Shown here: one piece after another, positions 22,293 through 29,179 of the stretch
How positions within the stretch are numbered: the stretch's first letter is position 1
Layout of the letters: every line of letters starts with the position of its first letter
Source: a virus
Direction: 5' to 3' (one strand)
Virus record (IMG/VR): IMGVR_UViG_3300022827_000011
Span: 1 to 54,162 of that record
DNA length: 54,162 nt
Made by a program: the position numbers and the translations under genes
The notes under the pieces: generated by a model
What the model saw: only the letters and a program-made list of their open reading frames with translations
Database searches by the model: none
What the model was told of the DNA's origin: nothing

Positions 22293-22907
22293 TTAGAATC
22301 GAAAAGCTACACCAATATGTGCCTGTGTGGTGTCAATGCTATCATCAAAACTGCGCACAATTGCCGGAGTAACTGTCAGTTTATCGGCTAATGCCATGTC
22401 TAGACCTAACTTAACACTGCCGCCATTGCGAGCAAAGTCGTTGGACATGTTCCAACTATACGTTACTTCTCCAAATCCTGTGAAAACTTCACTAACTTGA
22501 TATTCTACACCGATAATTGGTGTAGTAAAAAAGTCGCCATTTTTAATGGTGCCCTCGGCAACAACATATTCTGCATTCAAAACACCGTATAGCGACATTG
22601 CATCAGCATTATAAGTAACAGTATAATCTAAACCAAGCCCTACTGTTTCTGCAGAACGAAGATGTTCTGCATACACGCCAACTGTACTAGTAACACTATC
22701 AGTAAGGACGTAAGTTAGCAATTCGGCGCCGACTGTTGCCGAAGTGTACCCGATGTTTTCAGTACCGACGACTTCGAGGTTATAGCGACCAAACTCGACA
22801 GTAACACTTGCAACAGTGTTATCAAAATTTTCAGTAGAAGACTGAGCAAATGCAGATCCGGTAGTCAGTGCAAGTGATGTAATCATTGCAATCATTGTAG
22901 TTTTCAT
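22293..22907 (-). CDS. Outer-membrane beta-barrel-like protein with signal peptide
   Basis: Residues 1-21 (MKTTMIAMITSLALTTGSAFA) form a Sec signal peptide with an AFA-Q cleavage site. The mature part alternates polar and hydrophobic residues in strands (VTVEFGRYNLEVVG, VGVYAEHLRSAETVGLGLDY, VTPAIVRSF) and ends in AFRF, a terminal Phe as in BAM-assembled porins. At 204 aa it suggests an 8-strand barrel. It is a monocistronic unit with its own promoter (22938-22965) and terminator (22250-22275). Possible roles: changing the host surface (superinfection exclusion), uptake, or lysis. The family is not identified. Confidence 0.78.
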   Translation of the reverse strand: MKTTMIAMITSLALTTGSAFAQSSTENFDNTVASVTVEFGRYNLEVVGTENIGYTSATVGAELLTYVLTDSVTSTVGVYAEHLRSAETVGLGLDYTVTYNADAMSLYGVLNAEYVVAEGTIKNGDFFTTPIIGVEYQVSEVFTGFGEVTYSWNMSNDFARNGGSVKLGLDMALADKLTVTPAIVRSFDDSIDTTQAHIGVAFRF

Positions 22908-22937
22908 GTTAATTCCTTTTGTTGTTTAACAGTTATA

Positions 22938-22965
22938 ATTATAGCTTCTATTTACGTGTAGTCAA
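22938..22965 (-). promoter_or_regulatory. Sigma70-like promoter of the barrel-protein gene
   Basis: TTGACT, 16 bases, TATAAT (perfect -10), 31 bp before the ATG. An AAAAGGAATTAAC ribosome binding site follows. Confidence 0.75.
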
Positions 22966-23157
22966 TCGTTTTAACCGGAGACCCTCCGGTTCTAATAATA
23001 TTGCTGTTTTGTTGTTGCGATTTTGCAACGGAATGATAGCAGTTTCGGCTTGCCTACGGTCCCACCCAAACTTCTTCATAGCATCCTTATACATGTGTTC
23101 TTCATCCATAGTGCGAATGAGTGTATACAAATACTGGTCAATTTCAATCCAGTTCAT
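22948..23157 (-). CDS. Hypothetical protein (69 aa)
   Basis: I start it at MNWIEIDQYLYTLIRT because that ATG overlaps the TGA of the preceding gene (ATGA). Helical; contains KKFGWDRRQAETAII. The gene ends inside the promoter for the barrel protein. Unknown function. Confidence 0.7.
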   Translation of the reverse strand: MNWIEIDQYLYTLIRTMDEEHMYKDAMKKFGWDRRQAETAIIPLQNRNNKTAILLEPEGLRLKRLTTRK

Positions 23158-23333
23158 TTCTTTTTGCAATCTTTTTCAGCTTTAGTAAGCTTTTGATTCC
23201 ATGTATAGTTGCTAATACCCAATTCGCTTGCCATAGGACGAGTTTTTCCTACAGTAACAGCACCTCCTCGGCTTAAGAATTCCTGTATCAAGTCAGCATC
23301 TAGATTTTTCTTAGGTAACGGAGTCATTGCCAT
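23154..23333 (-). CDS. Hypothetical DNA-binding-like protein (59 aa)
   Basis: Contains LDADLIQEFLSRGGAVTVGK and ASELGISNYTWNQKL, the latter like a helix-turn-helix. Basic C-terminus. AAAGGAAC ribosome binding site; promoter TTGACA-N17-TAATGT at 23373-23401. I recall homologues in many T4-like phages without function. Confidence 0.72.
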   Translation of the reverse strand: MAMTPLPKKNLDADLIQEFLSRGGAVTVGKTRPMASELGISNYTWNQKLTKAEKDCKKK

Positions 23334-23372
23334 GTTGTGTTCCTTTGTTACTATTATCAGTGCTACACTAAT

Positions 23373-23401
23373 ACATTAGCACAAAGTCATGTTAGTGTCA
23401 A
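23373..23401 (-). promoter_or_regulatory. Sigma70-like promoter
   Basis: TTGACA, 17 bases, TAATGT on the minus strand, 39 bp before the 59-aa gene. Confidence 0.65.
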
Positions 23402-23589
23402 TACAACTGTATTATACTTTTCTGATTGAAAATTCGTTAGTATGATTAACATCACCGTTTTGGAGTAGAGCGTTTTGTATACTACTATTTAAACATCGCG
23501 AATGTGTGATTAACACAACACTAAGTAATCAGCCAATACAACTATGTTATATCTTTTTTCCGTTGGTGACATACAATACAGTTAGCCTA

Positions 23590-23948
23590 AGCAAGGGTAC
23601 AGCATGAAACACACTGTACCCTTGCAACTTTTCTGTTTCTAGGTAAGTTGCCAACCCAAGTAGCTTATGCCGCTAGGGCAAAGCTCTCAATAGATGCGTT
23701 AGTATTTGCATTTATCAAATTTATTGCGTTAACCGAGCTTTCGCCGGATATTAATCAAATATGTGTTTTAATCCACGTCGATCCTATTTATCGCCCATAG
23801 CGTTTATCATTTAGTTGTTTACAAGCACTACCTTGAAGATGTCAATCACCCGTCTAAACTAATGGTGGACGATCTGGGTACCGCCCCCAGGTCCGTTAAA
23901 TCTATTACATATTATCTAGGACAACAGCCAATATATCTCTGCTGAACA
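23590..23948 (-). ncRNA. ssrA: tmRNA, circularly permuted (two-piece) form
   Basis: The acceptor piece comes first: T-arm-like hairpin CTGGG/CCCAG (23874-23890), strand ATCGTCC (23867-23873), discriminator A and CCA (23863-23865). After about 66 nt of intervening sequence the coding piece starts with GGGCGAT (23790-23796), which pairs fully with ATCGTCC. GGATCGACGTGGATT matches the conserved tmRNA 5' region. ACATATT (23758-23764) pairs with AATATGT of the acceptor piece (23907-23913), as helix 2 should. The tag reads ANTNASIESFALAA then TAA (23665-23709), with the H5 hairpin around the stop codon. The T loop is GGCGGTA, not TTCRANN. A 12-bp hairpin (23592-23626) closes the 3' end. Permuted tmRNA is typical of Alphaproteobacteria. 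Confidence 0.88.
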
Positions 23949-23954
23949 TACTTA

Positions 23955-23983
23955 TTTATAACATTACTCGGCGGAAGTGTCAA
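23955..23983 (-). promoter_or_regulatory. tmRNA promoter
   Basis: TTGACA, 17 bases, TATAAA: a consensus -35 and near-consensus -10 placed so that transcription begins about 35-40 nt before the helix-2 strand of the acceptor piece. It overlaps the end of the 57-aa zinc-ribbon gene. Confidence 0.82.
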
Positions 23984-24137
23984 GATAAATTTTATAAGCA
24001 TTATTACAATGCTCACAGTCTTTACCGTCTACTTTTCCATGCCCGCCGTTGCATGTGTTGTTACCACAAGATCCGCATATGACTACATCTCGATCGCAAT
24101 GGGTGCAATACATCCATTTATGCTCAATCGGTGTCAT
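23964..24137 (-). CDS. Small zinc-ribbon protein (57 aa)
   Basis: YCTHC, ICGSC and DCEHC give three CxxC pairs plus His residues (CTHCD-8-CGSCGNNTCNGGH), enough for one or two zinc sites. The pattern HKWMYCTHCDRDVVICGSC is, to my knowledge, widespread in T4-like cyanophages and related phages, with no known role. The gene ends in the tmRNA promoter. Confidence 0.8.
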   Translation of the reverse strand: MTPIEHKWMYCTHCDRDVVICGSCGNNTCNGGHGKVDGKDCEHCNNAYKIYLDTSAE

Positions 24138-24402
24138 TTTCTAATCCTGCTTTTCCGGTGCCGCGCACTTTGTCTAAATTTTGCATAATGCAATGATCGC
24201 ATATAGCAACATCAAGAGATTTTCCATTGCCCATTGGGTCAAAAATAGTAGAGCCGTAATGTCCATAGGTGCGAAAGTGTAATCCCTTCATTGGATATAC
24301 TTCTACGGGTCCGTGCTTGCCCACGTAGTTTATATTATCGAGATCTTTATTACATACAATGCAGGGTATAATGGTATATGTCTTCGAGGTTAATATGTTC
24401 AT
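24124..24402 (-). CDS. Hypothetical zinc-binding protein (92 aa)
   Basis: CIVC (residues 14-17) and CDHC (68-71) form a split four-Cys zinc site around a beta-rich middle. It overlaps the zinc-ribbon gene downstream by 14 nt and the upstream gene by 53 nt. The start must include the first Cys pair, so the long overlap appears real. Confidence 0.7.
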   Translation of the reverse strand: MNILTSKTYTIIPCIVCNKDLDNINYVGKHGPVEVYPMKGLHFRTYGHYGSTIFDPMGNGKSLDVAICDHCIMQNLDKVRGTGKAGLENDTD

Positions 24403-24610
24403 ATTTCTTATAATACTCCAAAAGGTCAGTTTCTTCGATACGTAGAAATATTAGATCAGGGTATCTAATATATGCCATAGTAAGTTGCACACCAGTAAGC
24501 CATACTATAGTGCCGTTGACAATTGAGAATCCTAATACGTTATAACAATATTTACGGTGCTTGACCTTGGGTGTTTGAGGAATAACTGAATTCCAAGATT
24601 TAGTTTTCAT
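24350..24610 (-). CDS. Hypothetical protein (86 aa)
   Basis: KHRKYCYNVLGFSIVNGTIV and RYPDLIFLRIEETDL form a beta-rich core. The ATG lies within the last codons of the upstream gene (11-nt overlap). No recognised family. Confidence 0.6.
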   Translation of the reverse strand: MKTKSWNSVIPQTPKVKHRKYCYNVLGFSIVNGTIVWLTGVQLTMAYIRYPDLIFLRIEETDLLEYYKKYEHINLEDIYHYTLHCM

Positions 24611-24836
24611 AACAACTTTCCCTAGAAACCCATGTGCCGTCTAAATCAAGCGACTCGGTAACATTAAACACATCGAACCCTTGTAACCGTAACAACGTTA
24701 TGTACTTAGGTTCCATTAAGATTGGATCAGGAGGCAGATGTATTTCTCCACAAGGATTTTTTACTTGCGTACTTGTGCGTTGGCGATCGATTATAACTAA
24801 ATGCGCAAATACCAGATTTTTATCAGGATGATTCAT
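24600..24836 (-). CDS. Hypothetical protein (78 aa)
   Basis: Contains IHLPPDPILMEPKYITLLRL, which closely matches a segment of the 127-aa gene at 12566-12949 (PP---LKPKHVTLLRIKG). Small basic protein, role unknown, overlapping both neighbours. Confidence 0.65.
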   Translation of the reverse strand: MNHPDKNLVFAHLVIIDRQRTSTQVKNPCGEIHLPPDPILMEPKYITLLRLQGFDVFNVTESLDLDGTWVSRESCYEN

Positions 24837-25272
24837 AATTGTTTTCTTTTAATTTACTATTATCGGTAATATCTATATACCCTTCTAATAATTTAACAGA
24901 TATCTTGCCTGTTGAACAGAAATATTCTCTATAACCTGATGTAGTTATCTTACGTTCAATGGTTCCATTAACAATGTTTCCAATAGTTGATCTGCTAATT
25001 TTTACTACAGACTTACGAGATAGTAAGTTTCTTCCTGATATCTTTCTAAGCATTAATTCGGACAATATTTCGTCTGCATTATCTAGAACTATCTGTCGTG
25101 CTTGTACGGCTGAATTTGCAATTACAGTATACCCTTGAAATCTATAGTTATGATATCTGCCACTATAATAGTTGTTTCCTATGTAAACATGCCAACTAGT
25201 CATGTTAGCAAGCAGAAGCAATACAGATTTGTGATCTAGATTTTTAATAGCTTCTGTATTATGCAAGCGCAT
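24823..25272 (-). CDS. Hypothetical protein (149 aa)
   Basis: Begins inside the end of the L12-like gene (14-nt overlap). Contains a helix SAVQARQIVLDNADEILSEL and a basic strand region IERKITTSGYREYF. No family recognised. Confidence 0.68.
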   Translation of the reverse strand: MRLHNTEAIKNLDHKSVLLLLANMTSWHVYIGNNYYSGRYHNYRFQGYTVIANSAVQARQIVLDNADEILSELMLRKISGRNLLSRKSVVKISRSTIGNIVNGTIERKITTSGYREYFCSTGKISVKLLEGYIDITDNSKLKENNYESS

Positions 25273-25648
25273 ATCCTGTGTTTTGCAATTCTTCTAACAA
25301 TTTTCGAACAGTTTCTTCAGGCCAAACACCAGATATAACGCTTACTCCGCGATCGGCTTCGTCGATTACATCCTTGGATTCTTTAAGTCCGTAACCAGTT
25401 GCTATTCGAATGGCCTTAATAGCAGAAATTTTCTGTTTCACATTACCCGTTAATGCACGAATTGCTATAGTATTACTATGTTGACCTGCTATTAACTTTA
25501 TTAATACCTGCCGTTTCAGGCTAGGGTCAAATGCATCTAGCATTGCTTCAACTTTTTCTTGACCTTGGTCGACACCAATTTCTGTAATAGCAACACGCAT
25601 TAAATCAATAACGTGCCAGATTAACTTGTTAGAGTATACAGTTTTCAT
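25259..25648 (-). CDS. Ribosomal protein L7/L12 C-terminal-domain-like protein (129 aa)
   Basis: Residues about 68-129 (KISAIKAIRIATGYGLKESK, then a VWPEETVRKLLEELQNTGYALA end) fit the L7/L12 C-terminal domain, whose core is K--VIKAVR--TGLGLKEAK-LV and a final helix. The N-terminal half is helical but not the normal L12 dimerisation domain. In the ribosome this domain recruits GTPase factors (EF-Tu, EF-G, IF2). A phage protein presenting it could compete for or recruit these factors. Start chosen at ATG 25648, which overlaps the upstream TGA. Confidence 0.75.
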   Translation of the reverse strand: MKTVYSNKLIWHVIDLMRVAITEIGVDQGQEKVEAMLDAFDPSLKRQVLIKLIAGQHSNTIAIRALTGNVKQKISAIKAIRIATGYGLKESKDVIDEADRGVSVISGVWPEETVRKLLEELQNTGYALA

Positions 25649-25815
25649 GTCTTTTCGTCCCAAACAATGCAACGTTCTTTAAACCATGCACGACGGACTG
25701 CTTTTTCTTGTTGGGTTTTTGCAAAATATATCCAACTTTTATATCCATTTACAAACATAATTGCATCGGCAATCATAGTTCCTACAAATAGTACAACGAA
25801 TGTTAATCCAAACAT
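25645..25815 (-). CDS. Single-pass membrane protein (56 aa)
   Basis: One transmembrane helix (FGLTFVVLFVGTMIADAIMF) and a basic cytosolic tail (KTQQEKAVRRAWFKERC). ATGA overlap with the L12-like gene downstream. Confidence 0.62.
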   Translation of the reverse strand: MFGLTFVVLFVGTMIADAIMFVNGYKSWIYFAKTQQEKAVRRAWFKERCIVWDEKT

Positions 25816-25818
25816 TAT

Positions 25819-26145
25819 TTAGATTCCTTTATAGATGTGTGAAGTGTGTTGTCCACGACTTGAAAGATGCTGTTCAAGCTGGGTAATACATTCTTTTGCC
25901 AATGTTGTTGCACATTCATTGCTTTTGCAACGAATAACCTTCAACGGGTTACCATTGGGGCCAATTATCTTTACCGTAGCCGGGTATGCACCAATACTAG
26001 TTCCATTGTTGCGCCATGCTAGGAATTTCCATTTTCTTTGATGTAGTTTTAGATAGTACGGGTGCCACTGCCCGTACCTTTTAAATCTAGTCGCAATTAT
26101 CTTACTAATAAAAAACGGATTAATTCCCTGAATTAACTCTTTCAA
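25819..26145 (-). CDS. Hypothetical basic protein (108 aa)
   Basis: TTG start with AGGAAA ribosome binding site. Strongly basic N-terminal half (FKRYGQWHPYYLKLHQRKWK) and a beta-hairpin-like TVKIIGPNGNPLKVIRCK. Promoter TTGACA-N17-TATAGT upstream. Unknown function. Confidence 0.65.
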   Translation of the reverse strand: MKELIQGINPFFISKIIATRFKRYGQWHPYYLKLHQRKWKFLAWRNNGTSIGAYPATVKIIGPNGNPLKVIRCKSNECATTLAKECITQLEQHLSSRGQHTSHIYKGI

Positions 26146-26174
26146 ACTATTTCCTATCTTACCTTATGTTACTA

Positions 26175-26203
26175 ACTATACACATTCAGTAATTAGTTGT
26201 CAA
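26175..26203 (-). promoter_or_regulatory. Sigma70-like promoter
   Basis: TTGACA, 17 bases, TATAGT, 29 bp before the 108-aa gene. Confidence 0.7.
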
Positions 26204-26211
26204 GTAGAATA

Positions 26212-26535
26212 TTAGATAAAGCTATCAACCGCTTCGTCGAGGATTGCGTGAAGTGGCATATTAATATGACTATCTGGTAATATTAGTGCATTATCTAATA
26301 GATTCCCGCCGATTGCAGTTATTCCAAAAAAGATATTTAAGTCATCTTCGGACAATACGGCATGAATTTGTTTTGAAGCCCAAACTGCACTAATTAATAT
26401 AATACTTACGCAGAGTTGTTTATGCCTAGACAACTTATAATCGTGTACATATGCAATTGCCTGATTTTTAATCTCGTAATAATACTGTGCTTTAGTAGCC
26501 AAGTCTGTTAAATATTGTATGTTTTCATTGTCCAT
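26212..26535 (-). CDS. Hypothetical protein (107 aa)
   Basis: Strong AAAGGAG ribosome binding site. Helical, with a hydrophobic middle (LCVSIILISAVWASK). No family recognised. Confidence 0.68.
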   Translation of the reverse strand: MDNENIQYLTDLATKAQYYYEIKNQAIAYVHDYKLSRHKQLCVSIILISAVWASKQIHAVLSEDDLNIFFGITAIGGNLLDNALILPDSHINMPLHAILDEAVDSFI

Positions 26536-26658
26536 TATAGTCTCCTTTGGATATACGATAATAAATTAAGCAATAGTATTCAAACTCTGCATATAGAAAA
26601 AATATGTTTTTAATTAATTTAAAACTTTATGCGGAAATCCTTTAACTCAACGTATTTA

Positions 26659-26859
26659 TCACTGGTTGACTTTTGTTTGTTGTATCTCTTTGCGGCGCGC
26701 AGTTATTAACGGAGTCATGTCATGTAACGCTTGCCGGGCACGAACAGCACTAGCCTTAACACCGTTTGTTTCAAACTTTTCATGCTCTCGGATATATAAC
26801 AACCACGATAGTTTTAGTTGCTCATGTATCGAGTCTTCAGCTGTCGATAATATGTTCAT
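26659..26859 (-). CDS. Small histone-like phage protein (66 aa)
   Basis: The pattern SWLLYIREHEKFETNGVKAS, AVRARQALHDM and ARRKEIQQ matches a family of short helical proteins that phage genomes often label histone-like. A basic C-terminus may bind DNA. Overlaps the HAD gene by 23 nt. Confidence 0.68.
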   Translation of the reverse strand: MNILSTAEDSIHEQLKLSWLLYIREHEKFETNGVKASAVRARQALHDMTPLITARRKEIQQTKVNQ

Positions 26860-27439
26860 AAATCTCTTTCCAAGATGTTACTTTAATCATTCCATCAGGA
26901 ATTACCTCATGAGTATTATAACCATGTTCAAAAAGAATAGGGCGCATTCCTAACTTTTGTCCGGCAATTGCATTTTTAAGTAGATCTTCGATCCAAAAGA
27001 ATCCAGTATCTTGATATTTACTTAGTGCTGCATCTTTGGGCAAATGATATTCTAGACATTCAACATATGTAAATGCAGATGTTCCAAACAATTTTTCTAC
27101 GTTCATTTTACGCAGTTTACTAGCAGAAGGATCTTTTCCTAAACTAGTAATACAATGAAATACGTACCCGTGTTCTTCGTGCAATCGTTTAATATAATGC
27201 ACCGAATCTCGAAAAGCTGGAAGGAATCCGATAGCAGCACTTTTGTTAAACTCTTTTATTTTTTCTATAGCAAGCTCACTGCTAATCAAAAATCGTTCTG
27301 CCATGCTGTATACGTTATTTCCGTTTGGTACTTGAGTGAACCCGTTTTGCTCCATCCATACACAAAATGCGTATTCCCAATTACCACAGCATCCGTCAAA
27401 GTCGGTAACAATTATTTTATCATTAGTGCCGAAATGCAT
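26837..27439 (-). CDS. HAD-superfamily phosphatase, possibly 5'(3')-nucleotidase
   Basis: The motif I DFDGCCGNW (residues 13-21) corresponds to the HAD DxDGT, although the second Asp is followed by GCCG rather than GT. Motif II is HCITSLG at about 95, a conserved Lys lies in KDAALSKY, and motif IV is FWIEDLLKNA at about 150. Phage members with this layout hydrolyse (deoxy)nucleotide monophosphates. The neighbouring ribonucleotide reductase genes support a nucleotide role. Confidence 0.75.
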   Translation of the reverse strand: MHFGTNDKIIVTDFDGCCGNWEYAFCVWMEQNGFTQVPNGNNVYSMAERFLISSELAIEKIKEFNKSAAIGFLPAFRDSVHYIKRLHEEHGYVFHCITSLGKDPSASKLRKMNVEKLFGTSAFTYVECLEYHLPKDAALSKYQDTGFFWIEDLLKNAIAGQKLGMRPILFEHGYNTHEVIPDGMIKVTSWKEIYEHIIDS

Positions 27440-27453
27440 ATTATTCTTTCTTT

Positions 27454-27744
27454 TTAAACTAATCGAAGTCCACTAGTACTTTGCACATACTGTTTGGCCA
27501 TATCTGCATCTGTCTTTACAATAAACAGTATCGATTCTTTTCGCAAGGATATCTTTGCATCTGCGCTAGCACTAAATGTAAACGGACCCAGCCCTAATCC
27601 CTGCTGACTTACTATTAATGCCAGTGGTTTTTGAATAGTAATAGTTTTTTCAGTTTCTTCTACAAAGCGTGCAAGTAGTTCTTCTCCTGCACTAGTACGA
27701 ATAGTAATTGTGTCGTGTGTTTTATATGGAGTTTCAATAATCAT
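27454..27744 (-). CDS. Conserved-type phage protein, Sm-like beta fold (96 aa)
   Basis: DTITIRTSAGEELLARFVEE, ITIQKPLALIVSQQ and a C-terminal AKQYVQSTSGLRLV. The strand pattern is like a small beta-barrel. I recall this family next to nrd genes in marine T4-like phages. Overlaps glutaredoxin by 4 nt. Confidence 0.75.
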   Translation of the reverse strand: MIIETPYKTHDTITIRTSAGEELLARFVEETEKTITIQKPLALIVSQQGLGLGPFTFSASADAKISLRKESILFIVKTDADMAKQYVQSTSGLRLV

Positions 27745-27992
27745 AAGGTTAATCCTGTTCCGTTGTATCCCGTTTGTTCGATATATTCTACTAATTGCGT
27801 ATACCCGCCGATTTCGCTACGGTTAATTCTAATTTGCGGAAAGGTCTTAGCATTTGGAAATTGTTCCAACAGTTCCTCTCGATTAAAGTCGGTGCCCAAC
27901 TGAAAGTACACATACTTTAAATGCCGATCCTTGCATAGTTGTGTAGCTTGTTCGCAGTAAGTGCAATCATTTCTGCCGTAAATTTCAATCAT
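27741..27992 (-). CDS. grx: Glutaredoxin
   Basis: An 83-aa thioredoxin-fold protein with the redox motif CTYC (residues 10-13), the cis-Pro TFPQIRI and the GGYTQL glutathione-binding segment. It re-reduces ribonucleotide reductase. It overlaps nrdB by 4 nt, so both are co-expressed. Confidence 0.93.
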   Translation of the reverse strand: MIEIYGRNDCTYCEQATQLCKDRHLKYVYFQLGTDFNREELLEQFPNAKTFPQIRINRSEIGGYTQLVEYIEQTGYNGTGLTL

Positions 27993-29116
27993 AGTGAAAA
28001 TCCCTTAAATGTATCGTCGGTTACGTCTTGCTTACTACCTCCGGAAATATAACTGGAAATTTCTGATTCCTGAGGAGCTACTTGTACGTCTGCTCCAGAA
28101 ATCCAAGATTGTGTCCATGGTAACGGATTACTTTTTACACTATAAGGACTCTTGAGATTAACATTATTCATACGACGAGTGCAAATCCATTCAATATAGT
28201 CACTCAACAAAGCAGTGTTGAGTCCAATCATGCTACCATCTTTGAATAGATATTTTGCCCATGCCTTTTCTTGGTCAACTGCATCTACGAACATCTGAAT
28301 ACATTCGGATTCAGTTTCTTGTGCAATTTTTACATAATCAGGATCGTCTGTTTTGAGAATTTTTAGCATTAATTGGGTACTAGCTAAATGAAGATTTTCG
28401 TCTCGGGCAATTAGTTTAATAATCTTTGCATTGCCTTCCATTTTTTTCATTTCAGCAAACGCCCATGAACATGCAAACGAGGTATAGAACCGCACTCCTT
28501 CGAGAATATTTACACTCATTAATGTAAGCCACAGCAATTTCTTTAATTTATACAGGTCAACTACTACTGTTTCGCCGTTTACTATATGGGTGCCTACACC
28601 TAACAAGTTGTAATATCGACTAGTTTGTATAAGGTCGTCGTAATACTTGCTGATGTCGCCGGCGCAATCAACGATTTCTGCAATATCCATCATCTCGTCA
28701 AAAATTTTGCTAGGATTGCTATATACGTTACGTATGATATGAGTGTAACTACGACTGTGTATAGTTTCACTAAACGTCCACGTCTGTATCCAGTTTTCAA
28801 TTTCTGGTAAACTTACAATAGGCGAAAATGCCTCTACTGGTGCTCGACCCTGTACGCTATCTAATAGTATTTGACGTTTAAGATTACTAGTAAAAATGTG
28901 TCGCTCGTGATCAGAAAGTTCCTTGAAGTCCTTGGCATCGTTATAAATATCAATTTCTTGAGGTTGCCAGAAAAACCCCAGTTGTTTTTCAGTTAACTGA
29001 TCAAAACTTTTGTACTTTAGCGTATCGTACCTTTGAATAGTAGGTCCGCCACTAGGGTCAAGAAAAGCTAAAACTTTAGTATGATCGGTTTTGTTTGTAA
29101 TATCAAATACACTCAT
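27989..29116 (-). CDS. nrdB: Ribonucleotide reductase class Ia, small subunit
   Basis: The 375-aa protein matches E. coli NrdB throughout: FFWQPQEIDI, HERHIFTSNLKRQ, LLDSVQGRAP, TWTFSETIHSRSYTHIIRN (iron ligands Glu and His), SKYYDDLI, and FARDENLH-type helix IARDENLHLASTQ. NrdB carries the di-iron/tyrosyl radical that starts catalysis in NrdA. Good AAAGGA ribosome binding site and a TTGACA-N17-TACAGT promoter. Confidence 0.95.
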   Translation of the reverse strand: MSVFDITNKTDHTKVLAFLDPSGGPTIQRYDTLKYKSFDQLTEKQLGFFWQPQEIDIYNDAKDFKELSDHERHIFTSNLKRQILLDSVQGRAPVEAFSPIVSLPEIENWIQTWTFSETIHSRSYTHIIRNVYSNPSKIFDEMMDIAEIVDCAGDISKYYDDLIQTSRYYNLLGVGTHIVNGETVVVDLYKLKKLLWLTLMSVNILEGVRFYTSFACSWAFAEMKKMEGNAKIIKLIARDENLHLASTQLMLKILKTDDPDYVKIAQETESECIQMFVDAVDQEKAWAKYLFKDGSMIGLNTALLSDYIEWICTRRMNNVNLKSPYSVKSNPLPWTQSWISGADVQVAPQESEISSYISGGSKQDVTDDTFKGFSL

Positions 29117-29141
29117 TGGTAGTCCTTTTTATTATTCTGTT

Positions 29142-29170
29142 AACTGTAACACGCTAGTTAAAGCGTGTCA
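29142..29170 (-). promoter_or_regulatory. Sigma70-like promoter of nrdB
   Basis: TTGACA, 17 bases, TACAGT on the minus strand, 26 bp before nrdB, between nrdA-C and nrdB. Confidence 0.7.
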
Positions 29171-29179
29171 ACGTTTATA

